A stretch of 64,000 nucleotides of DNA from Gonocerus acuteangulatus (GCA_946811695.1 OX328124.1:29382148-29446147); one strand, 5' to 3'; positions 35,023 through 45,886 are shown, counted from the stretch's first letter. The notes: a model not told the origin generated them from the letters alone. Numbers and translations are program-made.

Positions 35023-35481
35023 CTAATCATTACTTGAACACATAAGAACAGTTACCAATAAAAGTAACTACGTTCATACATTTTTATGGCAATTCGGTGG
35101 CCCTGCGAACATAATGTTGCATTTTTTTGCAACGAATGTTGCGTTTTTGATGTAAACATAACATTTTTTTTTCTCCCAAACTATAATTGCTGATTTTTTG
35201 TTTTTGGTTTTTATACATTCTTTTAAGTGCCTAAGAGGAACAAATAACGATATATGTCAAAAAAAATCTAGAAGAAATAGGCTTGGGATTTAATGGGTTA
35301 ATATTAATTATTTGGTTTCTAATTTATTTTGGCTTTTCTAGATGCAGAAGGTAGGTACATGGCACACCGGGTAACAGCTAGTAATGAAATAAATTATAGT
35401 GTGATTATTGAATCCAACTTGAGTTGCGGAGACTTACTCTTCAGATGGATATGAATAGGCTGCCCTACTTGTTTTACAGCC

Positions 35482-35511
35482 CTGATGAAGGCTTGAATTT
35501 CAAGCCGAAAC
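35482..35511 (+). other. Hammerhead-like core motif, locus 2
   Basis: CTGATGA, hairpin GGCTTG-aattt-CAAGCC, GAAAC: both conserved hammerhead ribozyme boxes and a 6-bp stem II. A poly(A)-signal-like AAAAAATAAAA follows 10 nt on. Stem III and a cleavage triplet are not evident, so catalysis is not claimed. Confidence 0.4.
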
Positions 35512-35725
35512 ATCGGCAAAAAATAAAACCTATTTTTACATAAAAAATCTAGTTTAATAATACATAATGACCGAACTGATATCCTCTCAACAAATCATTT
35601 ATAATTTATTTCTTCTTCTATTTCATAAACTTTTTTATTTAATTGAATGGGTTTTCATTTATTTGTTTTTCTTTTAAGGGCAATGGTACAAACAATAGGC
35701 CTGGAAAGAAGCTAGAACAACAGTT

Positions 35726-35974
35726 ATGGGTAAATCGGAAAAAGGAGAAGGAATAATAGACGCAGTCTGCAAATTTTGTGATCCTTGGCAGAAATGCCTA
35801 ATTTATTCAACGCCTATTCTTATTGCTTTACCTTTCTTGCTAAAAAAAATTATGTGTCCTCCTTCATGTGCTTACCCTGGAAAGTGCTTCAAACCTTATC
35901 GAGGATGTTGCCCTCAAAAAGATGTTTGTCCTCGCCCACCATGCTGCAAAACACCCACTTGTAGAGAAAGATGA
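35726..35974 (+). CDS. Small Cys/Pro-rich single-pass membrane protein, member B of the same family
   Basis: 82 residues: a short charged start, C15-x2-C18-x-P-W-Q22, a hydrophobic segment at about 24-39 (CLIYSTPILIALPFLL), KKIMCPPSC, then a Cys-rich tail with CCPQ, CPRPPCC and CRER. The spacing of C, C, P, W, Q, Y27, P30, P36, K41, I42, C44, P46 and C48 is identical to the gene at 28480. It lacks that gene's long Pro region and Lys/Glu tail. The ATG follows an in-frame TAG (35696). A ten-codon upstream ORF (ATGGTACAAACAATAGGC...) ends 20 nt before the start. A 33-nt A tract follows 15 nt after the stop, with AATAAA beyond it. The leader lacks the intron predicted in the paralogue. Function unknown. 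Confidence 0.68.
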   Translation: MGKSEKGEGIIDAVCKFCDPWQKCLIYSTPILIALPFLLKKIMCPPSCAYPGKCFKPYRGCCPQKDVCPRPPCCKTPTCRER

Positions 35975-35989
35975 AATTCTAACCGACCA

Positions 35990-36025
<36 letters not shown>

Positions 36026-36029
36026 GCTA

Positions 36030-36035
36030 AATAAA
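36030..36035 (+). promoter_or_regulatory. Polyadenylation signal AATAAA for the 35726 gene
   Basis: 56 nt after the stop, just beyond the A tract at 35990-36022. Confidence 0.5.
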
Positions 36036-36754
36036 ACTAATTCAAATGAATGGACTAAATAGTTTATTTATTAGTGATTTATATAATATTGAAGGGACAG
36101 CGGAGTGATTCAAGATTTACTTTATATAATGGAAATCCTATGTTCAATACCGATGTCTGCATAAAAGAGATCATCTTTGAGCTTATTATATTCGAGGTTG
36201 GAGTACAATAATCCAGACTAACTCAAATCTGACCAGAGAACACAAAACCTGTGAAGTATCAGCCTAGGCTTTAGTGGCTCTGACATGTCAATAATATCCT
36301 GAAGAAGGCAAGTTTACAGAAATAGGTTTCTGTGTTATATCATTGCAATAAAGTTTATTGAATAAATAATTAAAATTGCAGAAATATATTTCTGTAGAAA
36401 GCATGGATCATAGACACAGCTATCCTGTTAATGGTCTGCAGCACTGTCGAAGGAAAAATTGAGGAATTATCCTTCGAACAGACCAGGCTTTAGAAATTCA
36501 AGATATAAAAATGATCCCTATTGTTATTTCCAATGCTGAGGTGATACAGTAGGATATAAGGAAATTTCTGTATTGTCTTGGCTTATCAGACAAACTTTAA
36601 AAAATAACATACAGAAATCTGAAATCCTATGCACCAATAGATCCATAAGGATGTTTATCCTCATTAAAACATAGTATAATATTACCAAGATTATTCTGTG
36701 ATGCCGAGTCATTCAACAGACCACACAGTCTATGATGGCTGATTAAATATATCG

Positions 36755-36913
36755 CACTAGCATATCTAAAGTGACACAAATCAAAATAAAAAACTCAACT
36801 GAAAATGTGTCACTCTTGCCTATATAGGGGGAATTAAGACCGGAAGAGTGACCCAAGCGCCCTCAGGTGCACAAGCTCTGAAGCTACGTACATACAGTTT
36901 TGATGGTTGATAA

Positions 36914-36948
<35 letters not shown>

Positions 36949-37036
36949 GATATATATACCATGTCTTTCACAGTCATAACTATGACGGTTTGAATAAAAC
37001 CGATTTTTTAGTTGTGTCACTTCAGAAATACTAGTG
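36755..37036. mobile_element. Palindromic MITE, copy 2 (uninterrupted)
   Basis: TIRs CACTAGCATATCTAAAGTGA and, reversed, CACTAGTATTTCTGAAGTGA. The interior matches both halves of copy 1 around the LINE: AAAATGTGTCACTCTTGCC on the left and TTTTGATGGTTGATAAA on the right. A TA-rich microsatellite interrupts the middle. Confidence 0.85.
36915..36958. repeat. (TA)n microsatellite in MITE copy 2
   Basis: Imperfect TA run with TG and GA interruptions; copy 1 has only AGATATTT at this place. Confidence 0.9.
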
Positions 37037-37651
37037 TGATATGCAAACAATATTTATACAATTAAATATAAAATTATAACGAGATCATAAGGATTAAGAA
37101 ACACCTTTCCCGAAATTTGATACAAAAGAGGTTTTCTAATATTTATATCATTCTGCCTTATAAAAAATAGCACATATTATTAAAATGTCTTAATGTGTTT
37201 TTTTCTAAAACTAAACCTTTAATTGTTTTTTTTAATTTCTCTTTCCCAGTATGAACTTATGCCTACATAGAAATTCGTTGAAGTTTTAAGTAGTAGCTGA
37301 GAGACAAATTTATTATTTATTTTGTTGCGATATGTCACAAAACTACCTAAGTTAGTAAGGCATTACAAAAATATTTTTCACATACCTTCCTAAATATTAA
37401 GAAAATTAAACGTGCCATAGCATTCCTTATTTGTTATTATAAATAATACTTTCAGTGTAAGCCATCTCTAGGGCTCTCATAGCGAGAGGGAGAGGAGTAA
37501 TGACCCTAAAAATCAGAACTCAGATAAAATTCCGACCAATAGGACCTGCACCATCATAGAGAAATGTTGATATTTTTCCTTGTATTTCTTATAACTTGCT
37601 TTGTTTGAAAACTTTAGAATAGAAACTTCTAAATTTTTCTTTTAATTATTT

Positions 37652-37823
37652 TTTTTTAACAGCGCACCGACGTCTGGTCCATTAGCACCGACATCTATGG
37701 TGCAGCAGGAAATGTTCTCAACGGGCCTTGAAATAAGAAAAGTCCCCACTGCAGGAGGGACTCGAACCCCTCCCCCCCCATGAGAATCACATGTGTTAGC
37801 CACTAGACTATGGGGGAGACCCT
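37652..37823 (-). mobile_element. tRNA(Glu)-like-headed SINE, family C, copy 1
   Basis: The minus strand starts like tRNA-Glu: CCATAGTCTAGTGGCTA (A box), GATTCTCATG with a CTC anticodon-like triplet, and GGGGTTCGAGTCCCTC (B box). The body (TTTCCTGCTGCACC) and tail (GCTAATGGACCAGACG then GTGCGCTGTTAAA) follow. The acceptor stem is imperfect, so it is not a working tRNA gene. Confidence 0.75.
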
Positions 37824-37940
37824 TCTAGAAAATATTCTTTTCAAACTAATATCTTTTTTTGCAGGAATCTTAAATTTATAACATTACACAGTTCAACAAA
37901 ATTATTATTATGTAAATTTTAACATCCATTATTATTAACT

Positions 37941-38097
37941 AAGAATTTTAGGACAGGTTATCTATAGGTTACCACCCTTTTCTAGCCAGGATAGGGCTGA
38001 TGCCTTTTCTTTTTTCAAAGAAAAGCCACCACCCAATAGCGGGAATAGAATCCATGGCCCTTGGCATGGAGTGTTAAGTGCTCATGCTTTAACACTT
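37941..38097 (-). mobile_element. SINE family B, 5'-truncated copy
   Basis: The minus strand carries the central domain (GGTAACCTATAGATAACC), GGGTGGTGGCTTTTCTTT-like sequence and the lower part of the tRNA-like head. See the complete copy at 52914-53100. Confidence 0.75.
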
Positions 38098-38099
38098 AA

Positions 38100-39690
38100 T
38101 AATAAGATATCTGCAAAAACGAAATCCGAAAGAAAAGGTAGATTTTTAGCGCTTAAGTGGTCCTAATGACTATCTGCAAGAAGCGGCAGTGTCGGTTGAA
38201 AGCGTAAGTAACAGACTCCTTCTTCGACTTCTGTTAGTTCTTAAGGAACAAAGTATTACAAGAACAATGAAACGTGGTTGATGCCTAGTTATCTTGACAT
38301 ACTTAATTAACAGCTAAAAACATTAAAATAAAATAAAAATATATTTTAAAAATGCTGGAAAAGTAATAAACAACTTCAATGGACCAAAACTAAAACACCA
38401 AAGATGCAAACACTGTTTTTTAAAACTGAGCTGGTCCTATTGAAATCATATCTGAACTTTCTTATTTGGAATTTCACTTTTCATCAACTGAATCAAAATT
38501 GTGAATTCCTCAACTGTATTCAATATTCAACAAGATTTAAAAACTGCTCATCAGTTATTAAAAAAATATATTTTTTAAAACTCATTTTTTTGCAAATGTA
38601 AGGTAAATTGAAAAGATAAGTTTGGACAAATGAGTACAAATTTTCAAATCCATTTGATTTTGAGTACCCACCGAAAACAAAAATTAATATTTTTTTTTAG
38701 TACTCAAAATCAAATCATCCTCTTCCAATGCCAAAATCACAGCCATTATAGTATTAAACATACTTCTCATATTTCCAAAGAGTAAAAATTACAATCCTCC
38801 CTTTATATTCGAATAGGGGTTTCAATTATTTCCTGGTCTAAATATGAAGGAATAATTATGTACAAATAAATATTTTGCATGCTCACCTAGCTTGCTCTAA
38901 CATGGAACGACTTCATAAGTTTCTATGAAATGTACACACTTATTGCATGAGGATAAACATAGTATGAGAAAGTACTCAAGAATTATTAGCACCTTGTTCA
39001 TTCAAGGAAGGTTTATCCGTTACAAAATATTTTATTTTTACTTTGGCAGCTGAAGTATTAAATACTAACCCAAAAGTCTAATGTGGCATTTATATTCATT
39101 AAAAATTTGTACTACCTATTTTATCAACACAATAACTATAATGCTACTATAATTGTTACTGGATAATAAAAAGAAAAGAATTTTAGTCCATAGCATTCAT
39201 TTATTAGTAAACTGTTTAGAGATTAACATACAACACTTGACTTATATGTCTTATATTTTACTTAAAACAAATTAAAAATAACTTACTTTACACAGTAGTT
39301 GTAACTAATTACAACATAATAAGGTAACAAGTGAGAAATATTAATAATTTTTTAAAGTTCAATGATTAAAACAAACTAATAAATGCAACAACTCAATTTA
39401 AAATGCTTAACCTTCTCACTGATTAAACTATGGTAACACTGGTGCAACCAACTTCCCATGTGATAAGATTTCTGCGCGCTTCTTTCTCGACTCTGCTGCT
39501 ATCTATTATCGGATTTAGAGACGCCGATGCCTTAATTGCAGGGAGATATGTGTTTGGTACTATATTCATATTAACTCTCACTTTAAATATTCTGATAAAT
39601 ATTCAAGAAAAAAATTAGGGATCCTAATGAATTCAGTATAAATATTATTTTTAGTTGCTGGAGTTGAAATGTTTTAAAGGTTTCAAGAAT
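38100..39690. other. Intergenic, AT-rich, no gene recognised
   Basis: Only short open frames without family signatures. An open frame at 39430-39618 begins near ACTGGTGCAACC and has hydrophobic residues but no homology that I recognise; it may be part of the E2F promoter region. Confidence 0.4.
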
Positions 39691-40101
39691 GTACCTCTGT
39701 GATTACCACGTTTAAACTTTCGCGCTTTACAACGGAGATGCTTGAAGCAGCTGCTGGTTTCCAGTTAGATGGCCGTCACTGAAGCATTTTGAAAGCTTGT
39801 ATGTAGCAAGCGTTTGTTAGTTACTAGTTTTTGAAAAAATAATTTATGGCTTTTGTGCCGAGTTTTGTTTACGTTAATACCTAATAATTTTTATTGATAT
39901 TTGAACCTCATTGTAGAGGCTTTTAAACATTATGCGGTGACCTAGCGTATTCTCAATTTTGGGACTTAAATGTACTAGCAACAAAAGGCCTACTCTATAG
40001 CAGCAATGTCGGCTTTCGTGATAATCAGCATGTAGTTCGAACATTTTTGTGTCTTTCCAACTCAATTGGAATTTGATCGAGCCTTTTGGAAAATCGAAAG
40101 G
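39691..40101 (+). promoter_or_regulatory. Putative promoter and noncoding first exon of the E2F gene
   Basis: This is non-repetitive sequence upstream of a strong donor (AAAGG|GTGAGT, 40101/40102). The first E2F coding exon starts with its ATG exactly at the acceptor, so an untranslated exon must lie upstream. This is the best candidate within reach and carries an E2F site. Intron 1 would span 40102-47018. Transcription start is not defined. Confidence 0.4.
39718..39725 (+). promoter_or_regulatory. Consensus E2F binding site TTTCGCGC
   Basis: Exact match to TTTSSCGC, located about 380 bp before the predicted leader donor. E2F promoters commonly contain such sites for autoregulation. Confidence 0.5.
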
Positions 40102-42360
40102 GTGAGTAATGCTTAAACTTCTTCATATGGAACGTACTGTTTTGATCATTTAAATTTTTTTTGCTCGAATTGCATTTGATATGTTATTCCTGTATGATTT
40201 ATTTTTATTTGCTGCTTTAAATGAGTTATATTACTTAGATAACTTAAGGATTTTATTGTGATTTAAATCAACATAACCCCTTATTTTATTATCAGGCAAT
40301 ATCTTTTACAAATGCTTATACCAAACTTATACTTGTATTATTAAATGCGTTTTAATTTATACCTGGAATTCCGTTATTTTTAAACTAAAACAACAATAAA
40401 ATGTGCATTTCAGCTTGATAGAATTAGTGTGGGGGACTTATTCTTGCAATTACTTCTAAGTTAAAATATGTTGACATTCCAACTGTAAATAATGGTTTTA
40501 TAATAGAGAGTTGGCTATATGCCTCAGGGCATGATACATGGGTATATTTATTTCAAATACTTATAATATTTGAAGTGTTCTTTTTCAAATTCCTCCAATG
40601 GGCACTTGTTTTATCTTTTCATTTCAATTTAACAAGTTTCATTTCTTACATCTGTGGGTTTTTACTTCATTTTGTTTTAATACGTCTGACTATTATTTAG
40701 GAGAAGGCCTCAATACTTTGAACATGATTTTTTATTTATTGTTCTTTCTTGAGTTATGATAATTTATGTAACCAATTCTATTGATACTTTTATAGTAAAG
40801 GCTTAGTTGCTGATGGTTTTTTTTTTTTTAATTTTAAACAAAGCAAAGAGTAAATGTGGTTTTGAAACATTATGCTTGTGAAATTTATTTTAACTGAGTA
40901 GTTGCCATACCCTTTTTTTTTTTTATTGTCACTTTTAAATACTCTTTGTTTTTGCCCCATTTCTTCAGGTTATAGTTATGAGACATAGTTTTTTTTTGGT
41001 TTTCTGATATGTCTTTTTGTTATCTTGGTTAATGTGAAAGCTATCTTCATTTACCCTTTTTGCTGAATTTCTTCAAATTATATTTGGAATTGTCATTAAA
41101 TATTTATGGAACTTTCTAGAGAACATGAGTGGATATTAGATTCTGAAAATTCACTACTAAAAAGCATAGTTTTGCCAAAGATTTTTATTTTTACTCATGT
41201 GGACTTTTGTAAAGTGATTTTATTAAAACCCACATATTACAGTGGTCTTGGAAAAGCTAACTGTTGCAACTTTTTAATCTTCACTATCTGATGTAATTAG
41301 TTAAATTTATAATTCATAACAAAAGAAAATTAAATAATAAATGTATTTTAAATTAAAGTTTATGTTTAGTCAACATGCTTAATGTTGTATAGGTATAGTT
41401 ATTAAAGTTATTAGGATAATTTACCTTTTATTGTTTACAAAATATTTTCAATGCAATCTGTGACTACAGTGGAACTAATCATCAGGAAAACCTGTCCACC
41501 TTGCAACTCATAATTAGTTATAGAACATTTTTTAGTATGAAGCATTGAGTGTTAAAATATTAGCCACCAAGGGGAAGAACAATATTTAATTTTTTGTTTT
41601 CATTTACCCATTTGTTTTATTTATTTATCAAATTAGTCAATATTGTTTGTTTAGAGCAGTTTTGGTTCTAATCACTGGAGTTTTCCATATTGTCTGCCCT
41701 GTCATTCAAGCTGAAAAAAATAAGAAATTATTTCGTTACACATCAGTATATTTCGTCCTCCTTGGTCCAATAATAATGTTTAGCTGCAGGATATCATTCG
41801 TTTACATATTCATTCTTTATCTACGATTAAGCTGAGGTCTTCTCGTTTATCTTTATGATTGTGTTAGTGTTTGCATCCTGGTAAACTATACCTTCAGATA
41901 CCTATGTCTTTCACTTTTTGTTGTACTTAATAGTTGAAGGCAGTTGTAATTTTTTTAAAAAATACTTGTTTGTTACTATCTAAAATGAATTAAGGCTTTA
42001 AGAAATTATAAAATTAGAGTGACATTTGTCATGGCTGTCATTTGACGACTTCAGATTTGTGTTCATTCTATTATTTTTGTAAATAACAATTTCATGATGG
42101 TATGCTCATTATGTTTCATTGCTCGCCTTTAAAGCTAGTAAATTAGATCATAAAAATCTATGATATATTCTCACACAGGAAAAAACAAAAATGGCTTTTC
42201 AGTTTATGTCATCTTCAGGCCTTTGCTGATATTCTGTGTACTGCAGGTTGTAGCAAACAAATTGTATTAGCCATAGTGTACAGTCTTTGAGCTTTAGATG
42301 GTATATGCCAAAAGGCACAATAACATTGTAGTTTTGTTCAGAATAGATGATAATTCATTA
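40102..42360. other. Putative E2F intron 1, AT-rich
   Basis: No coding signature, tRNA or clear transposon was seen in this stretch; T-rich runs dominate. Confidence 0.4.
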
Positions 42361-42368
42361 TCATGTTA

Positions 42369-42460
42369 TTAGGGTGGTTCCTCCCTCCCTGCATAAGGGG
42401 GAACCCCGCTTATAAGGTGGACCTCATAACGCAATCTGGAAGGGCTGATTAGATAATTTA
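42369..42460 (+). repeat. Interspersed repeat, GGTTCC family, copy 2
   Basis: GGTTCCTCCCTCCCTGCATA, GGGGGAACC (imperfect hairpin), then CGCTTATAAGGTGGACCTCA. Matches 63343-63425. Confidence 0.75.
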
Positions 42461-42700
42461 TCGTTTCATTTTATTATATATATTGGTCTGTACGCTCTCT
42501 CATACACTCAAATATGGTCCGATTTTGAAGAAATTTGAAACAGAAATACCGGAACAGGGTTTTGTGGGTGAAATTCCTGCGTAAAAAATCTTTACGCTTG
42601 GGTTATAGACTTGCAGGTACACTTTTGATAGGTTTCAACAGACTGGAAAACACATGAAACTATCTAACCGTTTCTGTGAAAAGTGGGGAAAAAATAAAAA

Positions 42701-43123
42701 GTCAATAAAATTACGCCACACACTTTCACACTTTTTATTTCTCTTCCCTACAGAAAAAAAGTGATAAATAAAAAAAACGGAAATACACCATCTTAATAAT
42801 ATTTTCATTAATTTATTTGATTAAAAAATAGGAAAGTGGTGGGTTGTGTATGAGTTTTAAGTGTTATAGGACTATATTTCATCTGGAAATTAAAATCAAT
42901 TTTAAATATATGACGGATCGATTATCGATCAGCTGACTATTTGACACCATATTGGATTCGTTCAGTCAATGACCAGTCTAGACGAGGCCCTGCTAGTGGA
43001 AGGTTCTATTCCTCAGGTTGAGGCTGAATGTAAGTTTTAATTATGTTCCCCTGAAGATGCACCAAAAAGGTGCGAAACATGTAGGGAAGAGAAATAAAAA
43101 GTGTGTGGCGTAATTTTATTGAC
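42701..43123. repeat. Foldback element with 43-50-bp inverted arms and an internal hammerhead-like motif
   Basis: The arm at 42701-42750 (GTCAATAAAATTACGCCACA ... CTCTTCCCTAC) is reverse-complemented at 43081-43123 apart from an 8-nt insertion. The hammerhead-like motif lies directly inside the right arm. Internal TCTAGACGAGGCCCTGCTAG and GAAGGTTCT are related to the hairpin at 58536. Confidence 0.8.
43051..43078 (+). other. Hammerhead-like core motif, locus 3
   Basis: CTGAAGA, hairpin GCACC-aaaaa-GGTGC, GAAAC. AAATAAAAA follows 13-20 nt downstream. The stem sequence differs wholly from loci 2 and 5 but is fully paired. Confidence 0.4.
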
Positions 43124-43399
43124 CTTCCACCTTATTTGCCAGTTCTATATATTTGAGTTAAGGGTCATTTAATGAATAAAAATAATAACTGTTTCTATTT
43201 TAAGCTTTCTGAATGACACTAGGGATAAGAACGGAACCATGCTAAGATGAAGCAGTTCCTGCGAGTCGGACTTTTAATAAATCATATGCTATTCACTTGT
43301 TCTTGCGCTGTTTACTAATACTCAACACTTGTCACTAAAAAAGAACCTGTTAACGCGTAGCTACAAGGCACGTAGGTCGAAAGCACTAATCTCTAGTTC

Positions 43400-43545
43400 T
43401 TAGCTCGTGTAAACGAGGCTCAATTTACTGAAGGACCTGTGTTGAAAACTCAGGCATGCACTGAAGATTTTATCTTCTAGTGTCTTTGTTTGAGGGTCGG
43501 ATTTGAGGTCCCACACCATCCCTAGGCTCACCCAACCTTATTTAA
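43400..43545 (+). mobile_element. tRNA-headed SINE, family A, partial copy
   Basis: Contains GATTTTATCTTCTAGTGTC, then GAGGGTCGGATTTGAGGTCC and CCATCCCTAGGCTCACCCAA, matching the body at 24270-24350. The 3' half is missing. Confidence 0.65.
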
Positions 43546-43648
43546 TTTTCTTATAATATCCTTCTTTTCTCCAAAAGATAATCCTGAAGTCAAGCTTAAT
43601 TAAAAACACCTTATTTTGATTTATTTATTTCATCTCATTACATGTAAC

Positions 43649-43673
43649 GTTTTGGCCTTTATGCCATTTTCAA
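43649..43673 (-). other. Hammerhead-like motif relative (divergent boxes)
   Basis: Minus strand: TTGAAAA, hairpin TGGC-ataaag-GCCA, AAAC, then GTTACATGTAATGAGATGAA and ATAAATAAA. Same layout as the canonical loci but with altered boxes. Confidence 0.25.
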
Positions 43674-44222
43674 ATGACTTAAAAACCAGTCTCTTTAGGA
43701 CACACTATATTCTAGGCCTTGTCATCCTGGCATATTCTCAACATCCTAACATTTATCATTTATTTTATAGTTATAAATCCAGTCGATAAGCACTGCCTTT
43801 TAAACATTTTCTTTACTATCTATGAAAATGGTGGAAAGGCTGTGCTTATGGAATGGATTTATACCTTTAAAATTTATGTTAAATTATTGTGTAGACCCTA
43901 AGTTGATGACCAAGATGTTGTAGGAAGTTGGTAACAACTTTATTCAGTCCTCAAATATATTTTTATTTTCAAGCTACATAGGATATGGCATATCGTACTA
44001 AGATGACACAGTTCCTGCAAATCGGACTTTATAAAAAGTCCGATTCCCAATGTTCAAGAATTACTATTCAATGATATTCTAAAATTTCTTCGGGTTTGGT
44101 TTAGTAAGCTTTACATGAACAGTTCAACATAAGAGTGTATTAGGTACAAAAACCAAGGAGGCCATAGAACAAGGGCAATTTATAAAATAAAGTGGTAATA
44201 AAAATAAAGAGCTACTTTTTAA

Positions 44223-45629
44223 CCCTTGAGCCGTCACCTCTCTAAAAGTTACACAAGACATCTCCTCAGGTCATATTGACCCGAAAACAACAGCCTAAAT
44301 ATTGAGCATAATAATGATTTAATACACATTGTTATTAATATTAATACAATATAAGTTGTTGATACACGTAATATTCGACAAAAAATAAGGACAAGGATGA
44401 AATTCAATTGAGGAATGGGAAACCAAAAGGAAGGCATACTCTCGACAGGTTTTATTTTATAAGGCTCAAAGCCAAATAACATCACATTAAAACTAATGTT
44501 TACAGTTTTTGCAATTATTAATTGAATGATTTTTGAGAATTAAGTCTTTGCATATCCCCCCCCCCCAAAAAAATGTGATACACTTCTTATGTTAATGCTG
44601 GAGCGAAATCTGCACCTCCTCCTCGTCCTAGGATTGGATACATGTTGATGTTCATCTTCATGTTTCTCGGTATTACATAAGGGTGGAGGCTACCTCAGTA
44701 GCTTAACTGAGGGACAGATTGCTGAGATAAGCACGTTTGTTTATTTTTAAATTTATATTTATTTATAAATATTGATGGTCCATCTCTTCCTTGTAAATTC
44801 TTTAAATTTCTGTGAGCATTGCGAAACATTCTCACTACAAAAATGAATCCTTAATTTCGTCCGAGTCGGATTCTCTGAAGTCTTGAGGGAATTTTGAGCA
44901 CTTATGACAAACACATGTTGTTCCGATTAGATTGCTGGCAGTTGTACCAAAACACCTTGTCTGTGAGTTTCTAATTAATTTAGACAAGCAACTGTTGTCA
45001 TTTTGCAAAGGAAAATATTCCATTATTGTACTAAAAAATTTACTACTTAATGAAACAATAAATTTATAAAACCCATATTTTAAAGCAATTACAATTACTT
45101 AATTTACTATTTGTTCATTATAAACTCACAAATGTAAAAATAATATTGAAATTTAAAAATATAATTACTTTAGTTATTCTCTCAATTGCGCTGAAAACTA
45201 TGACTAATGTTGTCACCTCGGGTCAAAACTCGTAAAACTTACGTACACAAGTCGTCACCTTGGGTCAAAACGGCTAAAAACCCCATTTATGAATATGACA
45301 TCTATGTCAACAAATGCCATTTGATTGAACATGCTGAGAAAAGAGATATGTAAAAGCCTGAAAGTCTAATATTCAATAGAAAATAGAGCCTTGTGCTCAA
45401 ATTCAAGAACATAAATATGCTTAGCTCCCCCCGAAAAACCTATGTAATACAGTCTATAACATACAGTCTTCTTTTTCGTACATGGCCACCCCGCCAGTGC
45501 GATTGCCAGCGGACACTTTTTTGTACCTTTTTTCCAGTTTAGTCATCGCTAAAGCATATTTATGCTAATAAAATAACTAATAAACAAATATCACTCAAGT
45601 CAATATGACCCGAGATGACGGCTAAAGGG
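44223..45629. mobile_element. piggyBac-like element at TTAA, no recognisable transposase
   Basis: TTAA at 44219-44222 and 45630-45633. Left end CCCTTGAGCCGTCACCTC; right end, reverse-complemented, CCCTTTAGCCGTCATCTC, then GGGTCATATTGACTTGAG. The left interior carries GGTCATATTGACCCGA, and GTCACCTCGGGTCAAAAC-like words recur near 45210 and 45250. Minus-strand frames at 44249-44485 and 44835-45023 (with a CVCHKCSKF knuckle) show no convincing piggyBac domain. It lies in the putative E2F intron 1. Confidence 0.7.
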
Positions 45630-45727
45630 TTAATGACCTAAGACTTAGAAAATAAAAAAAGTGAATATTCTTAATTGGGCCAAAAATTCTAAATATTAGA
45701 ATTTTTAATTTTAACGTACATTATAAT

Positions 45728-45847
45728 TAACTCAGAATTTTAGCACGGGTTATCTATAGGTCACCGCCCTAGTGGGAATCAAACCCACGACCTTTGGCAC
45801 GTAGTGTTAAGTGCTCAAGCCTTAACACTCATGGCTACCAGGCCTCC
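45728..45847 (-). mobile_element. SINE family B, internally deleted copy
   Basis: Minus strand: GGAGGCCTGGTAGCCATGAG, B box GTCGTGGGTTTGATTCCCAC, then directly the central domain GGTGACCTATAGATAACCC. The segment between head and core (the GGCTTTTCT stretch) is missing. Confidence 0.8.
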
Positions 45848-45855
45848 TTTTAATA

Positions 45856-45886
<31 letters not shown>

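Larger units (their letters stand above)
33859..35297. mobile_element. TTAA-flanked (piggyBac-type) nonautonomous element, split by a Helitron
   Basis: TTAA occurs at 33855-33858 and 35298-35301. The left end is CCCATTTTGTCCCAAAG; the right, reverse-complemented, is CCCATTAAATCCCAAGC. CC-starting ends at TTAA are typical of piggyBac. It has no transposase. Without the Helitron insert it is about 670 bp. Confidence 0.65.
31748..35381 (+). mobile_element. Nonautonomous Helitron, plus orientation, carrying two inserted elements
   Basis: Begins TCTATATATA right after an A and ends GGGTAACAGCTAG before a T, the Helitron 5'-TC ... CTAG-3' ends with insertion between A and T. The 3' end is preceded by a decayed hairpin around GGCACACC. 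The inner sequence is a 120-bp minisatellite (31812-32127, resuming at 33740). It is interrupted by the Tc1 element (32128-33737) and a TTAA element (33859-35297). Without these, its parts correspond, reverse-complemented, to the Helitron at 34214-34983. No Rep/helicase sequence is present. Confidence 0.8.

Noticed and set aside
37740..37823. Possible tRNA-Glu(CTC) gene on the minus strand
   Set aside because: Acceptor and anticodon stems are imperfect, a G run fills the variable region, and a SINE body and tail follow.
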